DNA from: Streptomyces sp. RFCAC02
Lineage (GTDB): Bacteria > Actinomycetota > Actinomycetes > Streptomycetales > Streptomycetaceae
Assembly (NCBI RefSeq): GCF_004193175.1
Contig: NZ_SAUH01000001.1
Location: forward strand, 1-64,000
Direction of reading: 5' to 3'
Length of the DNA: 64,000 nucleotides
The notes under the pieces are model-generated. The model was not told the DNA's origin and did not search any database. It was given only the letters and a program-made list of their open reading frames with translations. The position numbers were made by a program, and so were the translations under genes. How positions within the stretch are numbered: the stretch's first letter is position 1; every line of letters starts with the position of its first letter. Of the stretch, positions 42,270 to 51,041 are shown piece after piece.

Positions 42270-43429
42270 CCGGGGGAATCGCGCGGAGCCGCGTCGGCCG
42301 TGGCCGGCTGCTCGCGGTGGAGAGCGGCGCCGGCGCCCTGATCGCGGGCGTCGCGCTGGGCGGCGGCGCCCGCTGTGCCCTGATCGCCGCCGGAGCCGTC
42401 GTCATCGTCGTGGCGCTGCTGCGGCGCGGCGGCACGTTCGCGGACCGGCTGCTGCTTGACCGGCTGGGGCGCGACGCCCTCGCGCCGGCGTCCGGCACGC
42501 GGCGTGTCCCGGAGGACGGCGGGGAGGAGGGGCTCGGGCTGGCCCACGCGCTGATCCCGGTGCTCGACGTCACCGAGTTCGCCGATCGCAACCTGTCCCC
42601 CGGCGCCCCGGGCCTCGGCGTGCTGTCCGACGGGCGGGGCTGCGCCGCGGTCCTGGCGTTCCCCGGCGGCACGCTGCCGGACCTGCCGGCCGAGCAGGTC
42701 CGCGCGTGGCTGGCCGCCGACCCGGCGCGGCCGGCCGCCGCCCAGCTCGTGGTCGAGCAGTTCGGACTGCCGCCGTGGGACCTGCAGCACGGCTACGGGC
42801 CCACCGTCGCGTACCGGCAACTGCCCGGCGGGCCGCGTCCGGTGGCGGTGCGGGCCTGGCTGGTGCTGCGGTACGAGCCGTTCGGCGCGTCCGAGGCCGC
42901 CGAGCGGCGGGGCGGTGGTACGGCGGGCGCGCGTGCGGCCACGGCCGCCGCCACCGCGCGCCTCCGCGCCCGGCTCGCGGCGGCAGGTGCCCCCACCACC
43001 CCGCTGGGCGCCGCGGACCTGCGGGACCTGCTGCGGCAGCTCGGTGACGCGGCCGGGGAGGGCCGGGTCTCCCCCACCGGTTGGGCGGGCGTCGACGCCA
43101 CCCACTGCTCGATGGCCGTGCGGGTCGCGTCGCGGGCCGAGTGGTCGCGGCTCCTGTCCGGCCTGGCGGGCTGCGCGGCGGAACGGGTCGTCACCGCGGC
43201 CACCCTCACCGCCGACGGGCCGCGGCTGCGGGTCGTGACCGCCGTGCGGGTCGTCAGCATGATGGCCCAGCACGCCGTGGCCGAACGCGAACGGCTCCTG
43301 CGCGCCGGAGTCGTCCCCGACCTGCCGACCGACCAGCGCGCCGGGCTGCTGGCCACGCTGCCGGTCGCCCACCCCTTCCGTCCACTGGTCGAGACGACCG
43401 GTCTCGGCTCCCCGGGAGCGCTCCGATGA
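42266..43429 (+). CDS. eccE: Type VII secretion protein EccE
   Basis: 387 residues. Two short N-terminal membrane helices ('GAGALIAGVALGGGARCALI', 'AAGAVVIVVALL') and a cytoplasmic domain with 'LLPVLDVTEF'-like 'ALIPVLDVTEFADR', 'WLVLRYEPFGASEAAERRGG' and 'ATHCSMAVRVASRAEWSRLL'. EccE caps the ESX membrane complex. Sequence is poorly conserved in this family, so position after eccB and topology carry much of the call. GTG overlaps the eccB stop (GTGA). Confidence 0.85.
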   Translation: MTGGIARSRVGRGRLLAVESGAGALIAGVALGGGARCALIAAGAVVIVVALLRRGGTFADRLLLDRLGRDALAPASGTRRVPEDGGEEGLGLAHALIPVLDVTEFADRNLSPGAPGLGVLSDGRGCAAVLAFPGGTLPDLPAEQVRAWLAADPARPAAAQLVVEQFGLPPWDLQHGYGPTVAYRQLPGGPRPVAVRAWLVLRYEPFGASEAAERRGGGTAGARAATAAATARLRARLAAAGAPTTPLGAADLRDLLRQLGDAAGEGRVSPTGWAGVDATHCSMAVRVASRAEWSRLLSGLAGCAAERVVTAATLTADGPRLRVVTAVRVVSMMAQHAVAERERLLRAGVVPDLPTDQRAGLLATLPVAHPFRPLVETTGLGSPGALR

Positions 43430-44094
43430 ATCCCCGTGTCCCCCAGGAACCGCCCGCCGTCGACTGGCAGGACAGCATCCCGGTGCCCTTCCGGCTCGTT
43501 GCCGCGGACGCCGGCGTGCACCTGGGCACCGACCGTGCCGGACGGGCCGTCACGCTGCCCATCGGTCCGGAGCCGCGCCGTGTCGCCGTGCTCGGGGAGT
43601 CCCTGTTCGGGCGGCTGTTCGGCCTGCGGATGCTGGCGGTCGGCGCCCGGGTCACCGCCGCGACCCGGGTGCCGGACCAGTGGCAGAGCATCGCGCGGGT
43701 GGCCGGCGACCGGCTGACGGTCGCCGACGGCGTGAGCGGCTGGCCGGCCCGGCAGCCCGCGCCGCCCACGCGGGAGGGCGGTCCGCAGGTCCTCGTGTGC
43801 GATCTGCGCCGCCCGCCGTCCGCCGCCCTGGCGGACGGCCCCTGGCGCACGGTCCTCCACGTCACCAGGGACGCGCCGCGCCGTTCGCATCTCTGGTCGG
43901 AGCCCGACGCGCTGCTGGCCCTGGACGCCCGCTTCGCCGGGACGGCGGGCCGTCTCCTCGGCGGCGGGGCGGCCCGTGTCACCGCGTCGCTGGCACCCGG
44001 CGAGATCGCGCTCTTCCGCTCCTCGGGCAGCGAGATCCTGCGGCCGGACGTGTCACCGGGGGAGACGGCCCTGCTGACCCCGGACCTGCGGTGA
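43426..44094 (+). CDS. Last gene of the type VII operon, unknown function
   Basis: 222 residues, no signal peptide or membrane helix. It starts 'DWQDSIPVPFRLVAADAGVH' and has 'RRVAVLGESLFGRLFGLRML', a strand-loop-helix that looks like a nucleotide-binding fold without a canonical P-loop, and 'GPQVLVCDLRRPPSAALADG'. ATG overlaps the eccE stop (ATGA), so it is made with the complex, and a stem-loop follows directly. It may be a cytosolic accessory or chaperone; that is inference from position. Confidence 0.75.
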   Translation: MNPRVPQEPPAVDWQDSIPVPFRLVAADAGVHLGTDRAGRAVTLPIGPEPRRVAVLGESLFGRLFGLRMLAVGARVTAATRVPDQWQSIARVAGDRLTVADGVSGWPARQPAPPTREGGPQVLVCDLRRPPSAALADGPWRTVLHVTRDAPRRSHLWSEPDALLALDARFAGTAGRLLGGGAARVTASLAPGEIALFRSSGSEILRPDVSPGETALLTPDLR

Positions 44095-44096
44095 GC

Positions 44097-44118
44097 GGGG
44101 CCGGCCGCGGTCGGCCCC
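44097..44118 (+). terminator. Stem-loop at the end of the type VII operon
   Basis: GGGGCCG and CGGCCCC form a perfect 7-base stem with an 8-base loop immediately after the last stop codon. No U-tract. The next gene starts 42 bases further with its own promoter-like TACGGT at about 44146. Confidence 0.5.
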
Positions 44119-44159
44119 GGCAGCCGGCCCGACGGAGAACACCTGTACGGTCACCTTTC

Positions 44160-45827
44160 GTGGATCACACCATACGACCTTCACGGTTCCTCCGCCGTCC
44201 CCGTGACGGCCGACTGCGGCCCGCCGCCGGCGCGTTGGCCGCGGCGGGTGCGCTGCTCCTCGTCACCGCCTGCTCCGGAGGCGGGGAACCGTTCGGCATC
44301 GACCGCGGGGCCGGCGGAACCGCCACGGGGCCGGTGCCCGACAGCTACGAGGGGCTGCCCGACGAGGTGGGCCGGCAGCAGCTCAGCTGGGAGCCCTGTG
44401 CCGCGCCGACCCCCATGCAGGGGACGATCACAGGCACGGCGCCCGGTGACGAGTGGGAGTGCGCCACGCTCACGGTTCCGCTGGACTACGACGCGCCCGA
44501 CGGCGAGACGATCGGCATCGCGCTGATCCGCGCCGTCACCACCGCGGACGAGGAGGACCGGATCGGCTCCCTCGTCTTCAACTTCGGCGGCCCCGGCGGC
44601 TCCGGGGTGGCCACCCTGCCGAGCGCCGCCGAGGAGTACGCCGGCCTGCGGGCGGGCGGCTACGACCTGGTGAGCTTCGACCCGCGCGGCGTCGGCGAGA
44701 GCGCCGGGATCGTCTGCCTCGACGACGGGACCACCGACGCGCAGGAGCAGGAACTGTCCGGCCGGCCGGACACGCCGGCCGAGGAACAGATCGCGGAGGA
44801 ACAGGACGAGGCCTACCTGGCCGCGTGCGAAGCCAACTCGGGCGACCTGCTCCCGCACGTCACCACCGCCAACACCGCGCGCGACATGGACCTCCTGCGG
44901 CACGTCCTCGGTGACGAGCGGCTCAACTACTTCGGCATCTCGTACGGCACGGAACTCGGCGCCGTGTACGCCCACCTCTTCCCCGGCAATGTCGGCCGCA
45001 CGGTGCTCGACGCCGTCGTCGACCCCACCGCCGACCTGCTCGCGCAGGCACGGCTCCAGGCGGAGGGGTTCCAGCTCGCGCTCGACCACTACATGGCCGA
45101 CTGCGCCGAGCAGCAGGGACCCGAGTGCCCGACCGGCGCGGACCCCACGCAGGGCAGCGCCGTGCTGAACTCCCTCCTCGACGACCTGGAGGACGCCCCC
45201 CTGCCCACCTCGGACCCCGACGGCAGACGGCTCACCGCCAACCTCGCCCTCACGGCGGTCGCGGCCTCCCTGTACTCGCCGGAGACCTGGGAGTACCTCA
45301 CGACCGGGCTCCAGGAGGCGCGGTACGCGGGGAGCGGTGACCTCCTGCTGCTCCTGGCCGACCTGTACAACGGCCGTGACGCTCAGGGCCGTTACAGCAA
45401 CCAGAACGCCGCCAACGCCGCGATCACCTGCGCCGACGACCCGTCGGGCATGAGTCTCGCCGAGGCGCGCACCCACGAGGAGGAACTGACGTCGCTCTCC
45501 CCCGTCTTCGGTGAGTGGATGACGTGGTCCCTGACGGGGTGCGCGGGCTGGCCGGTGCCCGCGTCCGAGACGGAGCGGCCCGAGTACGACGCGGCGGACG
45601 CCGCCTCGCCGATCCTGCTGGTGGCCACCACCGGGGACCCGGCCACCCCGTACGAGGGCGCGGCGCGGATGCAGGAGGCCATGGGCGGTCCCGGGGTCGC
45701 GCCGATCCTCAGCTACGACGGCGAGGGCCACAGCGCCTACACGTCCGGCGACTCGTGCGTCACCGGGACCGTCGACGCGCACCTGCTGGAAGGCACCGTC
45801 CCGGCCGACGGCGAGGAGTGCGGCTGA
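44160..45827 (+). CDS. Secreted tripeptidyl-aminopeptidase-like alpha/beta hydrolase lipoprotein
   Basis: 555 residues. N-terminal signal 'AAGALAAAGALLLVTAC' ends in a lipobox-like VTAC. The mature enzyme has the oxyanion loop 'LVFNFGGPGGSGVATLP', nucleophile Ser in 'YFGISYGTELGAVYAHLFPG', Asp in 'ILLVATTGDPATPYEGA' and His in 'SYDGEGHSAYTSGDSC'. This is the SlpD/SlpE and TAP family of Streptomyces, which trims N-terminal tripeptides from secreted proteins. The GTG at 44160 has no good ribosome site and may be leaderless. Not clearly tied to the secretion operon. Confidence 0.92.
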   Translation: MDHTIRPSRFLRRPRDGRLRPAAGALAAAGALLLVTACSGGGEPFGIDRGAGGTATGPVPDSYEGLPDEVGRQQLSWEPCAAPTPMQGTITGTAPGDEWECATLTVPLDYDAPDGETIGIALIRAVTTADEEDRIGSLVFNFGGPGGSGVATLPSAAEEYAGLRAGGYDLVSFDPRGVGESAGIVCLDDGTTDAQEQELSGRPDTPAEEQIAEEQDEAYLAACEANSGDLLPHVTTANTARDMDLLRHVLGDERLNYFGISYGTELGAVYAHLFPGNVGRTVLDAVVDPTADLLAQARLQAEGFQLALDHYMADCAEQQGPECPTGADPTQGSAVLNSLLDDLEDAPLPTSDPDGRRLTANLALTAVAASLYSPETWEYLTTGLQEARYAGSGDLLLLLADLYNGRDAQGRYSNQNAANAAITCADDPSGMSLAEARTHEEELTSLSPVFGEWMTWSLTGCAGWPVPASETERPEYDAADAASPILLVATTGDPATPYEGAARMQEAMGGPGVAPILSYDGEGHSAYTSGDSCVTGTVDAHLLEGTVPADGEECG

Positions 45828-45994
45828 GGACGCGCTGAGCCGGCCGCCCCCGGCACATCCCGTTGGCTGTGCCACTTTCGCGGGAGTCGTTCCGAGGCGG
45901 CTCGGGGAGGCGTTTCACCGCGTCGGGCAGGATCGATGTCAGGCGCTTCCGGTGTCATTCCCGACTGTCAGTGCCGGGTGGAAGACTGCCCGGC

Positions 45995-46591
45995 ATGAAC
46001 GGACCGAACCCGAAAGCGAACCTGCTCCGGTACCTTCAAGAGGCGCGTGATGCCCTGGTCTGGAAGCTCGATGGGCTCTCGGAGTACGACATCCGCCGTC
46101 CGCTGACCCCCACGGGCACGAACCTGCTGGGGCTGGTCAAGCATGTCGCCGGCGTGGAACTGGGGTACTTCGGCGACACGTTCGGCCGGCCGTTCTTCGA
46201 CGAGGAGCCGCCACCCTGGTGGTACACCGAGGAGCCGGAATCCAACTCGGACATGTGGGCCACTGCAGATGAGTCGCGGGAACGGATCGTTGGGCTGTAT
46301 CGGCAGGCGTGGGAGCACTCCGACAGAACAATCGCAACGCTGGCGCTTGACGCGACCGGTCGTGTCCCGTGGTGGCCACAGGAGCGACAAGAGATAACAC
46401 TGCACCACGTCCTGGTGCGCGTGATCTCCGATACTCAGCGCCATGCCGGCCAGGCCGACATCGTGCGAGAACTCATCGACGGATCCGTCGGATACCTGCA
46501 AGGCAAGGACAACATGCCACCAGGGGATCGGGCATGGTGGGAGGGCCACCGGAACCGACTGGAGCAAGTGGCCCGGGAAGTCGACGGCTGA
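45995..46591 (+). CDS. DinB-like (DUF664) protein
   Basis: 198 residues, a four-helix metal-binding bundle. Ligand positions are 'LLGLVKHVAGVELGYFGDTF' (His near 55), 'VLVRVISDTQRHAGQADIVR' (His near 155) and 'WWYTEEPESNSDMWATADES'. It contains 'WKLDGLSEYDIRRPLTPTGT', a hallmark of the DUF664 branch, whose members may be thiol-dependent S-transferases. Base composition is a little less GC-rich than its neighbours, which could mean recent arrival. Confidence 0.85.
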   Translation: MNGPNPKANLLRYLQEARDALVWKLDGLSEYDIRRPLTPTGTNLLGLVKHVAGVELGYFGDTFGRPFFDEEPPPWWYTEEPESNSDMWATADESRERIVGLYRQAWEHSDRTIATLALDATGRVPWWPQERQEITLHHVLVRVISDTQRHAGQADIVRELIDGSVGYLQGKDNMPPGDRAWWEGHRNRLEQVAREVDG

Positions 46592-46643
46592 TCTTGCCCT
46601 GCTGCCGACCCCGCTGGCTCCGGGATCGGCCATCGGACGCCGT

Positions 46644-46733
46644 TCAGCAGGCCCGGGTCTGTTCGGCCAGGGCTTCGGTGCCGGCGAGGCGGTGGGACTC
46701 GGTGCCGGTCTGGACGATGGCGCCGTCACATCG
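46644..46733 (-). pseudogene. Possible remnant of an IstB-like transposon ATPase
   Basis: A short open stretch reads 'RCDGAIVQTGTESHRLAG' and stops at 46644. It resembles the C-terminal end of IS21-family IstB proteins (typically a 'RCHIVETGNESYR' pattern). No other part of the gene and no terminal repeats were found nearby. The call is weak. The rest of the 236-base gap (46592-46827) holds nothing I recognise. Confidence 0.2.
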
Positions 46734-46827
46734 AAACGACTCCCGCACTGAGATGCGAAACCACCCCGTGGCCGGGGGCGGCCGCCATGGCTAACGTGGT
46801 GGGGAACTGTGGAGCGTGGGGGCGCGA

Positions 46828-47607
46828 ATGGGCAAGCGGACGGAGCCGCCGGGGAATCCGCGGGAGCACTGGGAGCGGGCGGCCGCCGGAGCCGTTCCGG
46901 ACGCGCGGGACGGGTCTCCGCCTGACATCGCGTCGTTCGAGTCGTTCGCGAGCAGGGTGTCCCCGCTGTTCAGCCCGCTGCTGGGGGCCGGACTGCTGCT
47001 GGTGCTCGCCGCCCTGTCGGGGCTGTGCGCCCTCAAAGTCGACGGCGGCCCGGTGCTGTCGGACGGGCAGTGGCGGGCGTCCTTCACCTCCGTCGCCGTC
47101 GCCGGATCCGTCGCGGCGCCGGTCGTGTACCTCCGGCGGCGGCACACGTGGCCGGCCAGGATGCGCCGGGCGCACGAGGTGTTCCTCGCGCACGGCGTGC
47201 TCGCCGAGGCGCACGTGACGGCGCTCAACGTCTCCACCACGGACGAGTTCCAGGCGGCCGTCGTCCTCATCGACGTCCGGACACCGCCCGGGCACGCCGC
47301 CCGGCTGCGCGCGGCGTTCGACGGGTGGCTCGGGGCGCTGCGGGCCGACCGCGAGCAGTGGAGCGCGGCCGGGGCGTGGCTGCGGGAGGGCACCGGGCTG
47401 GTGCCGGGCGAGCGGCTCTTCGGGGACGGCGCCGCGGGCGCGTACCTCGTGAAGGGCGGCGGCGACGGCCGGTGGCGGGTGCTCATGCCCTCGTCCCACC
47501 GGCGGCCCGATCCGCTGGACGGGAGCACCGTCTTCTTCGAGGTGCTGGACGTGCGGGACGCCGACGGCGGTACGGAGGAGCCGGCCCCGCTCGGGCCGCT
47601 CCGCTGA
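46828..47607 (+). CDS. Membrane-anchored protein of unknown function
   Basis: 259 residues from the ATG at 46828 (a GTG lies four codons earlier). Two membrane segments, 'SPLLGAGLLLVLAALSGLCA' and 'SFTSVAVAGSVAAPVVYL' (about residues 45-100), are followed by a soluble domain with 'AHEVFLAHGVLAEAHVTALN' and 'WRVLMPSSHRRPDPLDGSTV'. I do not recognise a family. A strong convergent stem-loop follows it. Confidence 0.75.
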   Translation: MGKRTEPPGNPREHWERAAAGAVPDARDGSPPDIASFESFASRVSPLFSPLLGAGLLLVLAALSGLCALKVDGGPVLSDGQWRASFTSVAVAGSVAAPVVYLRRRHTWPARMRRAHEVFLAHGVLAEAHVTALNVSTTDEFQAAVVLIDVRTPPGHAARLRAAFDGWLGALRADREQWSAAGAWLREGTGLVPGERLFGDGAAGAYLVKGGGDGRWRVLMPSSHRRPDPLDGSTVFFEVLDVRDADGGTEEPAPLGPLR

Positions 47608-47620
47608 CGGATCCCGGCGC

Positions 47621-47651
47621 GGCCCGGAGGGCGGAGGGCGTCCTCCGGGCC
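47621..47651. terminator. Bidirectional stem-loop terminator between convergent genes
   Basis: GGCCCGGAGG and CCTCCGGGCC are perfect 10-base arms with an 11-base loop; the flanking GGCGC/GGCGCC can extend the stem with a bulge. It sits exactly between the stops of the membrane protein (plus) and the sugar isomerase (minus). Confidence 0.8.
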
Positions 47652-47663
47652 GGCGCCGCGCCG

Positions 47664-48671
47664 TCAGCCGGACGTGCTGAACGCGGCGTCGAACGAGGCC
47701 GCGGGCGGGTCGAAGAGGTTGGCGCGGACGAACCGGAGGGCCTCCGGCGCGCCGCGCAGGCGGTCCATGCCCGCGTCCTCCCACTCGACGGAGACCGGCC
47801 CGCGGTAGCCGATGGCGTTCAGGACACGGAAGCACTTCTCCCACGGCACGTCGCCGTGCCCGGTGGAGACGAAGTCCCAGCCGCGCCGGGGGTCGCCCCA
47901 CGGCAGGTGCGAGCCGAGCCGTCCGTTGCGGCCGTCGCCGGTGTTCCGCCTGGTGTCCTTGCAGTCGACGTGGTAAATGCGGTCGCGGAAGTCCAGCAGG
48001 AAGCCGGCCGGGTCGATGTCCTGCCAGACCATGTGGCTCGGGTCCCAGTTGATGCCGAACGCCTCCCGGTGCTCCACGGCCTCCAGCGCCCGCGCGGTCG
48101 TCCAGTGGTCGTAGGCGATCTCCGAGGGGTGCACCTCCAGGGCGAACCGGACACCGACCTCGTCGAACACGTCGAGGATCGGGTTCCAGCGGTCGGCGAA
48201 GTCCCGGTAGCCGTCCTCGATGACCTCCTCGGGGACCGGCGGGAACATCGCCACGTACTTCCAGACGGCGGAGCCGGTGAAGCCGACCACCGTGTCCACG
48301 CCGAGGCGGGCCGCCGCGCGGGCGGTGGCCTTCATCTCCTCGGCGGCGCGGCGCCGTACGCCCTCGGGTTCGCCGTCGCCCCAGACGCGGTCCGGCAGGA
48401 TCGCGCGGTGCCGGGCGTCGATCGGGTCGTCGCAGACCGCCTGGCCCTTCAGGTGGTTGGAGATCGCCCACAGGCCGAGACCGTGCCGGTCGAGGATCTC
48501 GCGGCGGGAGCGGAGGTACGCGTCGTCCTCGGCGGCCCGCCACACGTCCAGGTGGTCGCCCCAGCAGGCGAGTTCCAGGCCGTCGTAGCCCCAGTCGGCG
48601 GCGAGCCGGGCGACCTCCTCCAGCGGCAGGTCGGCCCACTGGCCGGTGAACAGGGTGACCGGTCGGCTCAT
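47664..48671 (-). CDS. Sugar phosphate isomerase/epimerase-like TIM barrel (IolE/xylose-isomerase type)
   Basis: 335 residues. A xylose-isomerase-like TIM barrel with metal ligands in '[17 protein letters not shown]' (Glu), '[17 protein letters not shown]' (Asp/His), '[11 protein letters not shown]' (His/Asp) and '[13 protein letters not shown]' (Glu). Proteins of this type isomerise or dehydrate sugars, inosose and related ketoses. The ATG has GGAAGGA upstream and overlaps the stop of the dehydrogenase (ATGA). It is the last gene of the sugar operon. Confidence 0.9.
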   Translation of the reverse strand: MSRPVTLFTGQWADLPLEEVARLAADWGYDGLELACWGDHLDVWRAAEDDAYLRSRREILDRHGLGLWAISNHLKGQAVCDDPIDARHRAILPDRVWGDGEPEGVRRRAAEEMKATARAAARLGVDTVVGFTGSAVWKYVAMFPPVPEEVIEDGYRDFADRWNPILDVFDEVGVRFALEVHPSEIAYDHWTTARALEAVEHREAFGINWDPSHMVWQDIDPAGFLLDFRDRIYHVDCKDTRRNTGDGRNGRLGSHLPWGDPRRGWDFVSTGHGDVPWEKCFRVLNAIGYRGPVSVEWEDAGMDRLRGAPEALRFVRANLFDPPAASFDAAFSTSG

Positions 48672-49861
48672 GGTTTTCCTTCCGTGTCGGGTGTGCCGGT
48701 GCGGGCCGCGGCGCCCGGGATCCCGGTCCAGGCGCTGCCTGCGGCGGCGCTCTCCTCGACCGCCGCCAGCACCCGCTGGACCCGGAGGCCGTCGTCGAAC
48801 GACGGCTCCGGATCGTCGCCCGTGGCGACGGCGGTGAGCAGGTCGGCCGCCTGGTGGGCGAAGGCGTGCTCGTACCCCAGGCCGTGCCCGGGCGGCCACC
48901 AGGCGGCGATGTAGGGGTGTTCGGGCTCGGTGACCTGGATCCGGGTGAAGCCGCGGACCGAGGCGTCGGCCGTGGCGTCGTGGAACTGCAGGACGTTCAT
49001 GTCCTCGAAGTCGAACGCCAGGCTGCCGAGCGTGCCGTTGAGCTCGATGCGCAGGGCGTTCTTGCGGCCCGTCGCGCAGCGGGTCGCCTCGAACGTCGCG
49101 AGGGCGCCGCCCGTCATGCGGCCGAGGAAGGCGGCGGTGTCGTCGACCGTGACGGTGCCCGTGCCGCCGTCCGGCAGGGGGCGTTCGCGGACGAACGTGC
49201 CGGTGACGGCCGCCACCCCCGTCACGTCCTCGCCGGTGAGGTACTGGGCGAGGTCCACGGCGTGCGCGCCGATGTCGCCGAGGGCTCCGGAGCCGGCCCG
49301 CTCGCGGCGCAGCCGCCAGGTGAGCGGCGCGGCGGGGTCGGTGAGCCAGTCCTGCAGGTAGCGGGCGCGGACGTGCCGCAGCTCCCCGACGCGCCCCTCG
49401 CGCACCAGCCGGCGTGCGAGGGCGACGGCGGGGACCCGCCGGTAGGTGAAGCCGACCATCGACCGTACGCCGTTCTCCCTGGCGGCGGCTGCCGCGGCGG
49501 CCATGGCCTCGGCCTCGGCGACCGAGTTGGCGAGCGGTTTCTCGCACAGGACGTGCTTGCCCGCCGCCAGGGCGGCGACGGCGATCTCCGCGTGGGTGTC
49601 GCCCGGGGCGCAGATGTCGATCAGGCCGATGTCGTCGCGGGCGATCAGGTCCCGCCAGTCGGTCACCACCTCGGACCAGTCGAAGCGTTCGGCGGTCGCG
49701 GTGGCGGCCGTGCGGTCGCGGCCGGCGAGCGCGGTGAGGCGGGGCAGCAGCGGCGGGGCGAAGAAGCTGCGCGCGTTGCGCCAGCCCAGGGAGTGGGCCG
49801 TGCCCATGAAGGCGTGACCGACCATGCCGATACCGATCGTGCGCGCGTTCAGCGAGCCCAT
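48668..49861 (-). CDS. Gfo/Idh/MocA-family NAD(P)-dependent sugar/cyclitol dehydrogenase
   Basis: 397 residues. The N-terminal Rossmann fold begins '[19 protein letters not shown]' and carries '[20 protein letters not shown]' and the diagnostic '[20 protein letters not shown]', whose Lys is catalytic. The C-terminal domain has '[20 protein letters not shown]' with the conserved Asp and His. It oxidises a hydroxyl of a sugar or inositol. With the TIM barrel and transporter it forms a plausible uptake-oxidation-isomerisation route. Confidence 0.93.
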   Translation of the reverse strand: MGSLNARTIGIGMVGHAFMGTAHSLGWRNARSFFAPPLLPRLTALAGRDRTAATATAERFDWSEVVTDWRDLIARDDIGLIDICAPGDTHAEIAVAALAAGKHVLCEKPLANSVAEAEAMAAAAAAARENGVRSMVGFTYRRVPAVALARRLVREGRVGELRHVRARYLQDWLTDPAAPLTWRLRRERAGSGALGDIGAHAVDLAQYLTGEDVTGVAAVTGTFVRERPLPDGGTGTVTVDDTAAFLGRMTGGALATFEATRCATGRKNALRIELNGTLGSLAFDFEDMNVLQFHDATADASVRGFTRIQVTEPEHPYIAAWWPPGHGLGYEHAFAHQAADLLTAVATGDDPEPSFDDGLRVQRVLAAVEESAAAGSAWTGIPGAAARTGTPDTEGKP

Positions 49862-49916
49862 CGGGCGTCCTCCGTCCGAGTTGGCGGGTGGCGGGTGGCG
49901 GTGCTGCGTGCCGCGG

Positions 49917-50978
49917 TCAGGATTCGAAGCCCATCGGGAGGTACTGCTCGACGTTGTCGGCCGTGACGACCGGGGCGTCGAGGACGATGCGGCGCGGGAC
50001 CTCGGGCTGGGCCAGGTCGGACATGCCGCGCTCCTGGGCGATGAGGCGGGCCAGTTTGATGCCGTCGGCGGCCTGGGTGGCCGGGTAGATGACGGTGGCC
50101 TCCATGTCGCCGCTCTGGATCCACCGCATGGCGTTGGCCGAGCCGGCGCCGCCGATGAAGAAGAACTCGTCGCGGCCGGCGTTCTGGAAGGCGGCCATGA
50201 CGCCCACGCCCTGGTCGTCGTCGTGGTTCCAGATGATGTCGATCTCGCCCTGGGCCTGGAGCAGGTTGGAGGCGGCGACCTCGCCCGACTCGACGGTGAA
50301 CTCGGCCGCCACGCGGTTGTCGACGTCCTGGCCGCACGCCTCCAGGGCGTCGGTGAAGCCGCGGGAGCGGTCCTGGGTCAGCGGCAGGGAGTCGAGGCCG
50401 GCGATCTCGGCGATCACCGCGTCGTCCCCGAGGTCGTGCTCGGCCACCAGGCCGCAGGCGTACTCGCCGGCGGCGACGCCCATGCCGTAGTTGTCGCCGA
50501 GGATGGTGGTGCGGGCGGCCGCCTCGTCGGAGAACTCGCGGTCGACGTTCACCACCGGGATGCCGGCCTCCATGGCCTGGGTGGCGACCTGGGTGAGGGC
50601 CGCGCCGTCCGTCGGCAGCAGCACGATGGCGTCCACGCCGTCGTTGATGAACGTCTCGATGTGGCTGATCTGGGTGCTCGGGTCGTTGGTGCCCTCGGCG
50701 ACGCGGAGTTCCACGTCCTCGTACTCGGCGGCGGTCTGTTCGGCGAAGGTGTTGATGGCGGCGAGCCAGCCGTGGTCCGCCTCGGGCCCCGAGAACCCGA
50801 TGACGACCTCCTCGCCGGGCTCGTCGTTGGGGCTGAGCGCGGTGCGCCCCGCCGTCTCGTCCTCGGCGGGCGACTCGTCGGGGGAGTTGCTGGTGCAGGC
50901 GGCGAGGACGGCGGTCGCGGTGAGGGCCAGACAGGCGGCCATCGCGCGGCGGACGGTTCTCTTCGTTGCTCTGGGCAT
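49917..50978 (-). CDS. Sugar ABC transporter substrate-binding lipoprotein (RbsB type)
   Basis: 353 residues. Signal 'AACLALTATAVLAAC' ends in a lipobox (LAAC). The periplasmic-binding fold type I follows: 'VVIGFSGPEADHGWLAAINT', 'INDGVDAIVLLPTDGAALTQ', 'IPVVNVDREFSDEAAARTTI', 'DIIWNHDDDQGVGVMAAFQN'. This is the ribose/xylose/inositol-binding class. GGAGG lies five bases before the ATG. Substrate unknown. Confidence 0.93.
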   Translation of the reverse strand: MPRATKRTVRRAMAACLALTATAVLAACTSNSPDESPAEDETAGRTALSPNDEPGEEVVIGFSGPEADHGWLAAINTFAEQTAAEYEDVELRVAEGTNDPSTQISHIETFINDGVDAIVLLPTDGAALTQVATQAMEAGIPVVNVDREFSDEAAARTTILGDNYGMGVAAGEYACGLVAEHDLGDDAVIAEIAGLDSLPLTQDRSRGFTDALEACGQDVDNRVAAEFTVESGEVAASNLLQAQGEIDIIWNHDDDQGVGVMAAFQNAGRDEFFFIGGAGSANAMRWIQSGDMEATVIYPATQAADGIKLARLIAQERGMSDLAQPEVPRRIVLDAPVVTADNVEQYLPMGFES

Positions 50979-51041
50979 GGGGGCCTCCGGTGCGGACGGA
51001 CGGTGCGGGTCGGCGGTGCGGGGAGGGCGTGCGCGCGGGTG

